Source: Luteimicrobium album
GTDB taxonomy: Bacteria > Actinomycetota > Actinomycetes > Actinomycetales > Cellulomonadaceae
Length of the DNA stretch: 64,000 bases
Direction of reading: 5' to 3'
Assembly (NCBI RefSeq): GCF_030161555.1
Contig: NZ_BSUK01000001.1
Location: 868,001 to 932,000 of the forward strand
Shown: positions 26,520-35,689 of the stretch, in pieces
Numbering within the stretch: the stretch's first letter is position 1
Layout: the number at the start of each line of letters is the position of its first letter
The notes under the pieces: generated by a model
Databases searched by the model: none
The model's input: only the letters and a program-made list of their open reading frames with translations
What the model was told of the DNA's origin: nothing
Made by a program: the position numbers and the translations under genes

Positions 26520-28199
26520 CGACGACCGCCGCCTCCGTCCCCGCCGGGCAGGAGACCCGCGCGACCGTCTGGCCCGGGCGCCCCTGGCGGGCACGGGGAT
26601 GCTGCTGCGGCTCGCGCTGCGCCGGGAACGCGTCACGCTGCCGCTGACGGTCGTGGTGCTCGTCACCACCTTCGCGGTGACGATCGCGTCCGTGAGCACG
26701 GCGTACGGGACGCAGGCCGACCGTGACGACGCCGCCGCGACGCTCGGCACCAACGCCGCGTTCCGCGTCCTGCTCGGCCCGCTGCGCAACACCCAGTCCG
26801 TCGCGAGCGTGAGCCAGTGGCGCATCGGCCTGTTCATGCTCGTCGTCGTGGGGGTCCTGGCCGCCATGACCGTGGTGCGCCACACCCGCAAGGAGGAGGA
26901 GGCCGAGCGCCTCGAGCTCGTGCGGGCCGCCCCCGTCGGCGCGCTCGCCCCGCTCGCCGCGGGCACCGTCGTCGCGACGATCCTGAGCGTCGTGACGACC
27001 GCCGGGATGGCGGGCGCGCTCGCCGCCGTCTCTGAGGCCCCGGGCGACGGCGCGGGCGTGGTCGCCGTCGGGGTTCAGTACCTCGCGATGGGCCTCGCCG
27101 GCGCCGGGCTGGGCGCGGTCGGCGCCCAGGTGGCGACGCTCTCGCGGACGGCCAACACGATCGCGGTGCTCGTCCTCGTCGCGGGGTACGCGCTGCGCGG
27201 CGTCGGCGACGTCCAGGACGGGCTCGAGTGGCTGCGCTGGCTCTCCCCGTCGGCTGGGCCGAGGAGATGGACCCGTTCGGTGCGAACGCGTACGCGCCCG
27301 CCCTGCTGAGCCTCGCGCTCGCCGTGGTCTGCCTCGCCGCGGCCGCGCGACTCGCCGTCGGGCGCGATGTCGGCGCGGGCATCGTCCAGCCACGACCCGG
27401 GCCCGCGGACGCGCCCCACCTCGACTCGCCGCTCGCCCTGACCCGGCGCCTGCAGGGCGTGTCGCTCGCATCCTGGGCGTACGCCGTCGGCGCCTACTGC
27501 TTCCTGCTGGGCCTGATCCTCAGCTCGGCCGACGACATCGTCGGCGGAAACGCCGACGCCGCGAACCTCATCGAGCAGCTCGGGGGCAGCGGCCGTCTGC
27601 AGGACGTCATGGCGGCGCTCGTCCTCGGCTGGGTGGGAATCGCGGCCGGCGCCTGGACCGTCACGTACGCGACGCAGCTCCGCGCCGAGGAGGCCTCGGG
27701 ACGGACGGAGGTCCAGCTCGCCACCGGCGTCACCCGCGCCCGATACCTCGGCGTGGCCGTGCTCGTGTCGGTCGTGGGCGTCGTCGTGATCCTGGCCGCC
27801 GCGGGCGTGCTCATGGGCCTCGGCCACGGGATCACGGGCGGGTCGTGGGGCAGCGCGTTCGCCGACGCCGTCGGGGGCGCGGCGGTCCAGGTGCCGGCGG
27901 CGCTCGTCGTCGGCGGGCTCGTGGTCGCGTGCTACGCGTGGTGGCCGCGGTACGTCGCCGCCGGGTGGGGCGTGATCACCGCGATCCTCCTGCTCGAGGT
28001 CGTCGGAGACGCCCTGAACCTGCCGCAGTGGGTGCTCGACCTCTCGCCCTTCACACACACGCCGCGCGTCCCGCTGGACGACGCGGAACCCCTGCCCCTG
28101 GTGGTCCTCACGCTCGTCGCGGCCGCGTTCTACGCGCTCGCCTACGCCCGGTTCGCGGGCGTCGCGCGAGTCCGGCGGCGGGACGTCCCGGGCGTCTGA
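26516..28199 (+). CDS. ABC exporter permease (polyketide antibiotic type), two frame breaks
   Basis: About 561 residues with some 10-12 membrane spans. It has the layout of large exporter permeases made of two related halves: SQWRIGLFMLVVVGVLAAMTVVRHTRKEEEAERLELVRAAPVG in the first half and the matching LRAEEASGRTEVQLATGVTRARY in the second. Two breaks interrupt it: GGG at 26576-26578 (one G restores GAPLAGTGMLLRLALRRE) and C4 at 27245-27248 (one C restores WLSPVGWAEEMDPFG, a known motif of the family). With both repaired the protein is continuous. Confidence 0.86.
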
Positions 28200-28283
28200 C
28201 GCCCGCCGGACGGCGCCGGGGCGTGCAGCACGCTCACCGCATCTTCACGGGCGACCCGCAGGTCGTTTCGTAGACTGCCGCCC

Positions 28284-28579
28284 ATGATCTTCAAAGCCGT
28301 GGGAGACGGTCGGCCCTACCCGGACCACGGCAAGGTCACGCCCAAGGACTGGGCGGACGTGCCGCCGCGCATGGTCCGGCTCGACGAGCTCGTCACCACC
28401 AAGCGCACCCTCAACCTCGACAACCTCCTGTCGGAGGACTCGACGTTCTACGGGGACCTGTTCGCGCACGTCGTCGAGTACAAGGGGTCCTCTACCTCGA
28501 GGACGGCCTGCACCGCGCGGTGCGGGCCGCCCTCCAGCAGCGGCCGGCGCTGCACGCGCGAGTTCTCATCCTCACGTAA
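28284..28579 (+). CDS. Conserved actinobacterial protein (MIFKxVGxGxPYP family), one frame break
   Basis: About 98 residues. I recognise a family widespread in actinobacteria, sometimes labelled VapB-like without experimental support: MIFKAVGDGRPYPDHG, VRLDELVTTKRTLNLDNLL, SEDSTFYGDLFAHVVEY, then, after the break, GVLYLEDGLHRAVRAALQQR. Adding one G to the G4 run at 28484-28487 joins the halves. A TAGACT hexamer 7 bases before the ATG indicates a leaderless mRNA. Function unknown. It sits ahead of a LytR-C protein. Confidence 0.8.
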
Positions 28580-28644
28580 CGATTCGCCCACCAGGGCCGC
28601 GCGCCCGGTGGGCCGAGGCGCCCCCGACCTCGTACGCTCGTCGC

Positions 28645-29286
28645 GTGGCGAACCAGCACCAACCCCCGACCCCACGCGAGCTGCGGCGCCGCCACATGCA
28701 CGAGCGCCAGGCGGTCGTGTTCGGTGTGCTCATCGCGGCCCTCGCGCTCGTCGGTGTCGGGGCGGCCGGGATCATCACCGGCGCCATCAGCTCCCCGTTC
28801 AACCGTCCCATCGCCACCCCGACCGTCACCGACGACGCGATGACCACCGCCACCCCCTGCCTCGCGAAGGGCACCAAGCCCGTCCAGTACGCGAAGATCA
28901 CGCTCAACGTGTACAACGCGTCCGGCCAGCCCGGGCTCGCGCGCAGCACGTCCGACGCGATGGCGGAGCGCGGGTTCACCGTGAAGAAGGTCGGCAACAG
29001 CACCGTCGACGTCACGGCGCCCCGCATCGTCTTCGGCCCGAAGGGGCTCGCCCAGGCGTACACGGTCGCCGCGCAGTTCAAGGACGCCAAGCTCGCGCTC
29101 GACACCCGCAAGGACGCGTCCGTCGACGTCGTGCTCGGGTCCGAGGCGCACGTGCTCCTCGGGACCAAGGACGTGCACCTCAGCGCGAAGAAGGCGATGA
29201 CCTCCGCGCCGGGCTGCGTCGCGCTGTCGAAGGTCAAGCCGCTCCTGCCCGCGCCGAAGGCCACGTCGACGCCATCGGGCAAGTGA
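28645..29286 (+). CDS. LytR C-terminal domain-containing membrane protein
   Basis: A 213-residue protein with a short basic cytoplasmic tail, one membrane span (VVFGVLIAALALVGVGAAGII) and an extracytoplasmic LytR_C domain (KITLNVYNASGQPGLARSTSDAMAERGFTV, VFGPKGLAQAYTVAAQF, VDVVLGSEAHVLL). The domain often follows LCP ligases, but here there is no LCP domain, so a structural or regulatory envelope role is likely. The GTG start lies 6 bases after TACGCT (leaderless type). Confidence 0.85.
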   Translation: MANQHQPPTPRELRRRHMHERQAVVFGVLIAALALVGVGAAGIITGAISSPFNRPIATPTVTDDAMTTATPCLAKGTKPVQYAKITLNVYNASGQPGLARSTSDAMAERGFTVKKVGNSTVDVTAPRIVFGPKGLAQAYTVAAQFKDAKLALDTRKDASVDVVLGSEAHVLLGTKDVHLSAKKAMTSAPGCVALSKVKPLLPAPKATSTPSGK

Positions 29287-29326
29287 GACGTCCGGGCACT
29301 CGTCGGCCGGACGGTAGGTTCACCGG

Positions 29327-29953
29327 GTGACCACGCCCGTCCCGCCCCTCCCGATCCGTCCCGTGCACCCCGACGACGACGCCGAGGTCGACCGCGTGTA
29401 CGACGTCTGCCTGCGCACGGGCGCGTCCGGCGCGGACGCCACCGACCAGTTCGCGGACCCCCGGCTGCTCGGCGAGGTCTACGCGGGCCCCTACCTGCGG
29501 TTCGCCCCGGACCTCGCGTTCGTGCTCGACGGCGGCCCCACGGCCGGGGTCGTCGGGTACGTCCTGGGCGCGGCGGACACCGCAGCCTTCGAGAACGAGC
29601 TCGAGCGGTCCTGGTGGCCGGGCCTGCGCCGTCGGTACCCGCGCGGCACGTTCCCCGAGGGGAGCCCGGACGAGGGCGTCGTCGGGCTGATCCACGAGCC
29701 GCCGCGCGCCGCGCCCGAGCTGCTCGCCGACTACCCGGCGCACCTGCACGTCGACCTCCTGCCCGAGGCCCAGGGAGGCGGTAACGGACGGCGCCTCATC
29801 ACGACATTGCTCGACGCGCTGCGCTCGCGCGGGGTGGCGGGCGTGCACCTCGGCGTCGCCGCCGACAACGTCAACGCGCAGGGCTTCTACGAGCACGTCG
29901 GGTTCCGCCGCGTCGACGTGCCCGGCGTCGTCTACGGGCTCCGCCTCACCTGA
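29327..29953 (+). CDS. GNAT-family N-acetyltransferase
   Basis: A 208-residue acetyltransferase. The N-terminal strand is LPIRPVHPDDDAEVDRVYDVC, the acetyl-CoA loop is PEAQGGGNGRRLITTLLDAL (Q/R-x-x-G-x-G/A type) and the last strand is NVNAQGFYEHVGFRRVDV. The acceptor is unknown. The GTG start comes 6 bases after TAGGTT, again a leaderless layout. Confidence 0.87.
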   Translation: MTTPVPPLPIRPVHPDDDAEVDRVYDVCLRTGASGADATDQFADPRLLGEVYAGPYLRFAPDLAFVLDGGPTAGVVGYVLGAADTAAFENELERSWWPGLRRRYPRGTFPEGSPDEGVVGLIHEPPRAAPELLADYPAHLHVDLLPEAQGGGNGRRLITTLLDALRSRGVAGVHLGVAADNVNAQGFYEHVGFRRVDVPGVVYGLRLT

Positions 29954-29976
29954 TACCCCTCCCGCCCTTCGCGAGC

Positions 29977-30080
29977 TGTCAGAACGTGGTGCCCGTATCC
30001 GGATACACGGCTCTGACACACGGGATGATGTCGGTGTCTGTCAGAACCTGGTGACCGTCGACGGTCACCAGGTTCTGACA
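29977..30080. repeat. Paired 42-bp palindromic repeat, copy 2 (104 bp unit)
   Basis: Two 42-bp palindromes (29977-30018 and 30039-30080) with ends TGTCAGAAC and TTCTGACA or CTCTGACA, separated by 20 bases, exactly as in the unit at 5908-6011. The second palindrome is perfect over all 42 bases, centred on GTCGAC. Here the unit lies between convergent genes, where it could end transcription in both directions. Confidence 0.88.
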
Positions 30081-30090
30081 GCTCGGCGGA

Positions 30091-32994
30091 TCAGCTCGCG
30101 TAGACCCCCAGCTCCGAGAGCTGCGCGGCCGGCCAGCCCGTGTTGCCGGTGAACGTGAGCCGCACGTACCGCGCGTCGGACGCCGGGAAGGCGACCGTCA
30201 CCGTGTTGCCCGACGCCGGGTCGAACCGGTACCCGGCCGACGCCTCGAGCGTCCGGAACGTGGTGCCGTCGGTGGAGCTGAGCACCGAGAGCGTCTGCGT
30301 GCGTACCGCCCACGCCGTGGCCGGCGGGAGCTGCAGCACGAGTCGCGACACGCTCTTCGAAGCCCCGAGGTCGACTGTGATCGACTGCGGGAACGCGCCG
30401 TCGGGGCTCTCCCAGTAGGTGTTCGCGTTGCCGTCGACGGCGTTCGCCGGGACGTAGACGTCCGCGTGCCCCGCGGTGACCGTCTTCCCGAGCGCGAGGT
30501 TCGTCCCCGCCGGATCGGTGGGGGTGTCGGTCGGTGTGCCCGTCGGGGTGCCCGTGGGCGGCGTCGGCGGCGTCGAGCCGCCGTCCGCCGTCCCGTAGAC
30601 CTCGAACAGGGAGAGCTGGGCCGCCGGCCAGCCGGTGTTCGCGGTCACGGTCACGCGCACGTAGCGCGCCGTGCCGGACACCGGGATCGTGACCGTGTTC
30701 GACGCGGAGGCCGGGTCGAACGCGTAGCTCTTCGACGCGGCCAGCGAGCTCCACGACGAACCGTCCGTCGAACCCTCGACCGTCAGCGTCTGGTTGCGCT
30801 TCTCCCACGACGCCGGGAGCCCCAGCACGACCTTCGTCAGCGCGACGGGCGCGCACAGGTCCACGCGCAGCGACTGCGGGAACGCGTTGTTGGCGCTCTC
30901 CCAGTAGGTGCCGGCGTCGCCGTCGACGGCGTTCGAGCCTGCGTACGTCTGGACGTGGCTGGACTCGACGACCGTCTTGCCGCGCGCGACGTCACCCGTG
31001 CCGACGCAGGCGGTCGGGTCGGTCGGCGTCGTGGGCGGGTCGGTCGGGTCCGTCGGGTTCGTCCCCGGATCCGTGGGGTCCGTGCCGGGGTCCGTCGGCT
31101 GGGTCGAGCCGCCGCCGGTGTAGACGTAGTTCGGCGCCGGCCACGGGCCGCAGTACGGCGAGTCCGTGTACCAGCCGGAGTTGCCGCTGCCGACCAGGGT
31201 GATGCCGGTGTTCACGGCGCCCTGGCAGGAGTAGATCGCGTTCGAGTACCCGATGTGCTGCGCCGTGACGCCCTCGAAGGTCGCCGCGAACGTCGCCTGC
31301 GCCTGGATCGCGAACGTGCCGGTCCCGTCGATGTCGACGTTCTTGAAGTGGACGGTCTTGGTGCCGCCCTCGATGAACTGGATCGCCTCGTACGAGCTGT
31401 CGATGATGTCCGTGTTCGACACGTTGATGGTGGCGTTCACGGCCTCGTTGAGACCGTCGAACCACATCGCTCCGACGCCGAACTGCCAGTTGTAGTCGGA
31501 GTTCCCGGCCCGGATCAGCGTGTTCGAGTCCGCGGTGATCGTCCCGCCGATGGCGGCGCCGCCCTGGACACCCGGATACCGGTTGGCGATGTGGATGCCG
31601 CCGCCGTTGGTGACGGTGTCGGAGACGACGTTGTGCGAGACGGTGATGTCGGTCCCGCCGTAGATCGCGATGTTGTTGGCGAGCACCGGCGCGACGATCG
31701 TGTTGTAGGTGAACGTGTTGTCGTGCTCGGGCTGCTCGGCCCACTCGGCGATGCCGTCGTCACCCGTGTTCCGGATGAAGTTGTTGGTCGCGGTCGAGTT
31801 GGTGACGCCGAGGTGGAAGTTGATGCCGTCGGCCGTCTGGTCGAGGATCCGGCTGTTCTTGATGGTGAGGTGGTCCATCGGGCCGTCCATCCAGGCGCCG
31901 ACCTTGGTGTGCTGGATCCAGACCGAGTCGATCGTCGAGTCGCTCATGGCGCCGCCGAACCCGTTGACCTGGTCGTTGTCGTTGCGCTCCTTGACCTCGC
32001 CGAAGATGGCGAGGTTCGAGACCGTCACGTCGTGGCTGCCCCCGGCGGACGCGTCCTTGCCGTAGAGGCCGACGCGGTTGCCCGTGAGCACGGAGTACCA
32101 CTGGCCCGCGCCCGTGAGGGTGACGTGGTCGAGGATGACGTGGTCCGTCACCTTGAACCGGCCCTCCGGGACGTACACGGTCTTGCCCTGCGCGGCCCCG
32201 GCGTTCACCGCGTTCTGGATCGCCTGCGTCGCGTCGGCCGCGCCGGTCGAGTCGGCGCCGAAGTCCGTGACGACGTTGAGCGAGCCCGCCGGCTGGGCGA
32301 TCGGTGCCGCGACCTGCTCGAAGTCGCCGAGGTCGATCGTGAAGCTGGGCGACGCCGCCGTCGACGACACCTGGAGGCGGATCTTCGTCCCGATCGGCAG
32401 AGTCGAGGAGAAGGTCGTCCGGACCTCGTCGTAGAAGTGGTGCGGGTTGTCGCCCGGGGAGTTGTTGAACGGGTACCCGCCGTAGAACCAGCCGTACCGC
32501 GACGTCACGGGCAGGTCCTTGACCTTGGTGCCGTTCACGTCGAGGTCGAGCGTCGCGTCGCGCCCGGTGCCCGACGCGTTGTCGGGGATCGAGTACCGGA
32601 AGTCCGCCGCGTTCGCGGGCTTGGTGAGCGTGAACTCGACGTACTCCCCGACCGCGTCGAGCGTGACCGCCTTGCGGCCGGACGCCTCGGAGGGCAGGTG
32701 CCCGTACGTGCGGTCGGGGCCGATCACGGTCCCGTTGGTGGCGACGTCCTCGGCCTCCTGCTCGACGAACGGGACGGTCGCCCCGCGGCCGGCGATGCCG
32801 ACCGGCGACGGCGACCCCGCCGTCTGGTCCGCGGTCGCGGCGTTCGCGGTGAGGGCGGGGACGGCGGCGACGCCGGCGCCCACGAGCCCGACGACGGCCA
32901 CGCCGACCCCGACGCCGCACAGGCGCCGGAGCCGGCGGACTCCGCCGGGTGACTCGGGTTGGTGCAGGGGTGTTGCGCTACGTGCTCTGTTCAC
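30091..32994 (-). CDS. Secreted GH87 alpha-1,3-glucanase (mutanase/mycodextranase family)
   Basis: A 967-residue secreted enzyme. A signal peptide (to about residue 53) leads to a beta-sandwich (75-230: PFVEQEAEDVATNGTVIGPD, YGWFYGGYPFNNSPG), then a right-handed beta-helix. Asp389 (QTADGINFH) and Asp412-Asp413 (NTGDDGIAEW) match the three catalytic Asp of characterised GH87 enzymes, including their 23-residue spacing. A Pro/Thr linker and two discoidin (F5/8 type C) domains follow, each starting ALGKTV or ARGKTV, probably for binding insoluble glucan. The likely substrate is fungal or dental alpha-1,3-glucan. I start at GTG 32994, just before the signal peptide. Confidence 0.9.
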   Translation of the reverse strand: MNRARSATPLHQPESPGGVRRLRRLCGVGVGVAVVGLVGAGVAAVPALTANAATADQTAGSPSPVGIAGRGATVPFVEQEAEDVATNGTVIGPDRTYGHLPSEASGRKAVTLDAVGEYVEFTLTKPANAADFRYSIPDNASGTGRDATLDLDVNGTKVKDLPVTSRYGWFYGGYPFNNSPGDNPHHFYDEVRTTFSSTLPIGTKIRLQVSSTAASPSFTIDLGDFEQVAAPIAQPAGSLNVVTDFGADSTGAADATQAIQNAVNAGAAQGKTVYVPEGRFKVTDHVILDHVTLTGAGQWYSVLTGNRVGLYGKDASAGGSHDVTVSNLAIFGEVKERNDNDQVNGFGGAMSDSTIDSVWIQHTKVGAWMDGPMDHLTIKNSRILDQTADGINFHLGVTNSTATNNFIRNTGDDGIAEWAEQPEHDNTFTYNTIVAPVLANNIAIYGGTDITVSHNVVSDTVTNGGGIHIANRYPGVQGGAAIGGTITADSNTLIRAGNSDYNWQFGVGAMWFDGLNEAVNATINVSNTDIIDSSYEAIQFIEGGTKTVHFKNVDIDGTGTFAIQAQATFAATFEGVTAQHIGYSNAIYSCQGAVNTGITLVGSGNSGWYTDSPYCGPWPAPNYVYTGGGSTQPTDPGTDPTDPGTNPTDPTDPPTTPTDPTACVGTGDVARGKTVVESSHVQTYAGSNAVDGDAGTYWESANNAFPQSLRVDLCAPVALTKVVLGLPASWEKRNQTLTVEGSTDGSSWSSLAASKSYAFDPASASNTVTIPVSGTARYVRVTVTANTGWPAAQLSLFEVYGTADGGSTPPTPPTGTPTGTPTDTPTDPAGTNLALGKTVTAGHADVYVPANAVDGNANTYWESPDGAFPQSITVDLGASKSVSRLVLQLPPATAWAVRTQTLSVLSSTDGTTFRTLEASAGYRFDPASGNTVTVAFPASDARYVRLTFTGNTGWPAAQLSELGVYAS

Positions 32995-33082
32995 GGTCGG
33001 ACTCCTCTGTCCGTCGTGCCTGCGTCGTCGTCGGCGCAGGGCGGTGGGTGACAGGAACCGGGCACGCCGCAGGGCACGCCCG

Positions 33083-33172
33083 GGTTGCAACCCACCGACC
33101 GTACGGTTTTCGACAGAAGCACGCAAGATCATGACAAGCGTAAGAAATACGCAAGCATGGCAAGCGGCACGC
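33083..33172 (-). promoter_or_regulatory. Promoter of the GH87 gene with clustered CAAG repeats
   Basis: On the minus strand, -35 TTGCGT (33126-33121) and -10 TACGGT (33103-33098) are 17 bases apart. A 12-bp palindrome GGGTTGCAACCC (33083-33094) lies near +1. Upstream, CAAG/TAAG units recur at 33124, 33135, 33141, 33152, 33161 and 33172, several about one helical turn apart. Together these suggest activator and repressor sites. Confidence 0.55.
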
Positions 33173-33192
33173 AAGAAGACCCGCGCGCAGGA

Positions 33193-34128
33193 TCAGGACA
33201 AGCGGGGCACCACCTCGCGCGCGACCAGGTCGAGGTGGTCGAGGTCCTGCAGATCGAGCGTCTGCAGGTACAGCCGGCTCGCGCCCGCGGCCCGCACCCG
33301 CTCGATCACCTCGACCGCCTCGTCGACCGTCCCGGCGATGCCGTGCTCGCGCAGCTCGTCGGGCTCGCGCCCGATCGCCGCGGCCCGACGACGGAACTCG
33401 GCCTCGTCCGCGCCCACGCACAGGACCAGCGCGGCCGAGTAGCGCAGCTCGTCGGCGTCGCGCCCGATCGCCTCGCACGCCTCGCGCACGCGCCCGAACA
33501 GCGTCGGGACGTCGTCGAGCTCCGGGAACGAGGCGTTGTACTCCGACGCGAACCGGGCCGCGAGCGCCGGGGTCCGCTGGGGCCCGCTGCCCCCGACGAT
33601 CACGGGGATGCGCGGCTGCACGGGCTTGGGCAGGGCCGGCGAGTCGACGACCTGGTAGAGGTCGCCGTCGAACGAGTAGGCGTCGCCGAGCGGCGTCGAC
33701 CACAGTCCGGTGACGATCTCGAGCTGCTCGGTGAGGTGGTCCATGCGGTTCTTGGGGTACGGGATGCCGTAGGCGGCATGCTCGCGCTCGAACCAGCCCG
33801 CGCCGAGCCCGAGCTCGACCCGTCCGCCGGACATCTGGTCGACCTGTGCGACCTGGATCGCGAGGGCCCCGGGGTAGCGGAAGGTCACGGGCGACACGAG
33901 CGTGCCGAGCCGGATGCGCTCGGTGTCGCGCGCGAGGCCGGCGAGCGTCGTCCAGGCGTCGGTCGGGCCGGGCAGGCCGTCCGTTCCCATCGCGAGGTAG
34001 TGGTCGGAGCGGAAGAACGCGTCGAACCCGAGCCGCTCGGTCGCCTGCGCGACGGCGAGGAGGTCGTCGTAGGTGGCGCCCTGCTGGGGCTCGGTGAACA
34101 CGCGGAGCTGGAAGGGGTGATCCGTCAT
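33193..34128 (-). CDS. LLM-class flavin- or F420-dependent oxidoreductase
   Basis: A 311-residue luciferase-like monooxygenase fold: FQLRVFTEPQQGATYDDLLAVAQATERLGFDAFFRSDHY, RIRLGTLVSPVTFRYPGALA, GGRVELGLGAGWFEREHAAYGIP and IPVIVGGSGPQRTPALAARFA. It resembles F420-dependent members of TIGR03560-like groups in actinobacteria, which suggests F420 rather than FMN, but cofactor choice is inferred. The substrate is unknown. The gene diverges from the GT87-like gene. Confidence 0.88.
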   Translation of the reverse strand: MTDHPFQLRVFTEPQQGATYDDLLAVAQATERLGFDAFFRSDHYLAMGTDGLPGPTDAWTTLAGLARDTERIRLGTLVSPVTFRYPGALAIQVAQVDQMSGGRVELGLGAGWFEREHAAYGIPYPKNRMDHLTEQLEIVTGLWSTPLGDAYSFDGDLYQVVDSPALPKPVQPRIPVIVGGSGPQRTPALAARFASEYNASFPELDDVPTLFGRVREACEAIGRDADELRYSAALVLCVGADEAEFRRRAAAIGREPDELREHGIAGTVDEAVEVIERVRAAGASRLYLQTLDLQDLDHLDLVAREVVPRLS

Positions 34129-34168
34129 GCGTCCTACTCTGCCAGGGGCCCCACTAGGGTGGTGGCCC

Positions 34169-35620
34169 ATGAGCGAGCCCGCGTCGACCGACCCCGCGGG
34201 CTCCCGTCCCGAGCCCCGTCCCGCCGTGCTCTCCGGGTCGGAGCGCGCCCGCGCGGCGCTGCACGTCGCGACGGGACGCGTCGGCGTGTGGGTGGCGTTC
34301 GTCGTCGTGCACGCGGTGCTGTTCTGGGAGGCGAGCCACCACGCCCAGGCACTGTTCGGCGACCCGGAGCTGTACCGGCAGTGGGCCGCGGGCGGTGTGC
34401 AGGACGGCGTGTGGCCGGTCCTCGACATCTCGTGGGTGTACCCGATCGGTGCGCTCGTCCCCGCCACGCTGCCGGCGCTGGTGTCGGTCGACGGCGAGGC
34501 GTACCGGTACCTGTTCATGGTGCTGGTCGCGGTGCTCGACGGCCTCGCGCTCGGGTCGCTCCTCCACGCGGGCCGCGGGCGCACGCTCGGCGCGTGGTGG
34601 TGGCTCGTGTTCCTGCTGTTCCTCGGCCCCATCACGCTCGTGCGGCTCGACGGCATCTCCGCGGCCCTGACCGCGATCGCGCTCGCCCAGCTGATCCCGT
34701 CGGCGCGACACCCCGAGGGGCGCACGAGCGTCGCGAGCGCCGTCGCGGCGGCGGGCGCATGGGTCAAGATCGCCCCGGGGGCCGTGCTGGTCCCGCTCGC
34801 CCTCACGGCGCGGCGTCCGTGGCGGCGCGTGGTGCTGCCCGCGGTCACGGTGACGGCCGTCGTCCTGGGGCTCGCGGAGCTCGGCGGTGCCGGCTCCCGC
34901 GTGCTGGGCTTCTGGGGGACGCAGGACTCGCGCGGCCTCCAGGTCGAGTCGGGGGCGGCGACCCCGTTCTCCCTGGCGCGCCTGTGGAGCGGCGAGTACC
35001 GGGTGTTCTACAACGCGCCGCTCAACGTCCTCGAGATCACGGGGCCAGGGACGGCGTGGTTCGCGCAGGCGCTCGACGTGCTCCTGCTCGCGGCGGTCGC
35101 ACTCACGACCGTGGTGACGTGGCGCGCGGCGGTCCGGCTGCGCCGCGACGTGCCCGACGTCGTCGAGCGCCGGACGCCGCAGCTCGAGCTCGTGCTGCTG
35201 TCGACCCTGGCGCTGACGCTCGTGCTGTTCGCGTTCGACAAGGTCGGGTCGCCGCAGTACGTCGCGTGGTTCGCGCCGCCCCTCGCGGTGGCGCTGACGG
35301 CGCTCCCGGAGCCGACGTGGTGGCCGGGCCGGCGGGGACCGACCGGGCCGCACCAGGCGCGCGCCCGCGTGTGGGAGACGTTCGCGGTGGCGCTCCTCGT
35401 CGTCGCCCTGCTCACGCACCGGCTGTTCCCGGACCACTACGACGACTTCCTCGGGGCCCGGCCGCTCGACACCGTCCTCGAGGCGGCCCGCAACGTGCTC
35501 GTCCTGGCGCTGGCGGTGGGCTCGCTGGTGGTACTCGGACGGCACGCACGGCGCGGGATGACCCGAACGTCCGATTCCCGAGACCCTCGGTACCGGGAGA
35601 GTTCCTCCGGGCCCTCCTGA
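34169..35620 (+). CDS. GT87-like polytopic membrane glycosyltransferase
   Basis: A 483-residue protein with about 10 predicted membrane spans. After the first span, the loop HHAQALFGDPELYRQWAAGG carries an acidic residue in the position typical of GT-C glycosyltransferases, and AGAWVKIAPGAVLVPLAL and FDKVGSPQYVAWFAPPLAVAL are typical of GT87 (polyprenol-phosphate-mannose dependent) relatives. It probably adds a sugar from a lipid carrier on the outer face. The acceptor is unknown. TAGGGT lies 8 bases before the ATG. Confidence 0.75.
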   Translation: MSEPASTDPAGSRPEPRPAVLSGSERARAALHVATGRVGVWVAFVVVHAVLFWEASHHAQALFGDPELYRQWAAGGVQDGVWPVLDISWVYPIGALVPATLPALVSVDGEAYRYLFMVLVAVLDGLALGSLLHAGRGRTLGAWWWLVFLLFLGPITLVRLDGISAALTAIALAQLIPSARHPEGRTSVASAVAAAGAWVKIAPGAVLVPLALTARRPWRRVVLPAVTVTAVVLGLAELGGAGSRVLGFWGTQDSRGLQVESGAATPFSLARLWSGEYRVFYNAPLNVLEITGPGTAWFAQALDVLLLAAVALTTVVTWRAAVRLRRDVPDVVERRTPQLELVLLSTLALTLVLFAFDKVGSPQYVAWFAPPLAVALTALPEPTWWPGRRGPTGPHQARARVWETFAVALLVVALLTHRLFPDHYDDFLGARPLDTVLEAARNVLVLALAVGSLVVLGRHARRGMTRTSDSRDPRYRESSSGPS

Positions 35621-35689
35621 TCTGGTCCAATGGGGCCACGGTCGCGGCAAGGTCGCCGCGCGCCGCGCGTGGATCGAAGGAGATGCACC

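Noticed and set aside
28284..28579. VapB antitoxin of a second toxin-antitoxin module
   Set aside because: Some databases label this family so, but no toxin gene is adjacent and the sequence lacks an AbrB-type DNA-binding motif.
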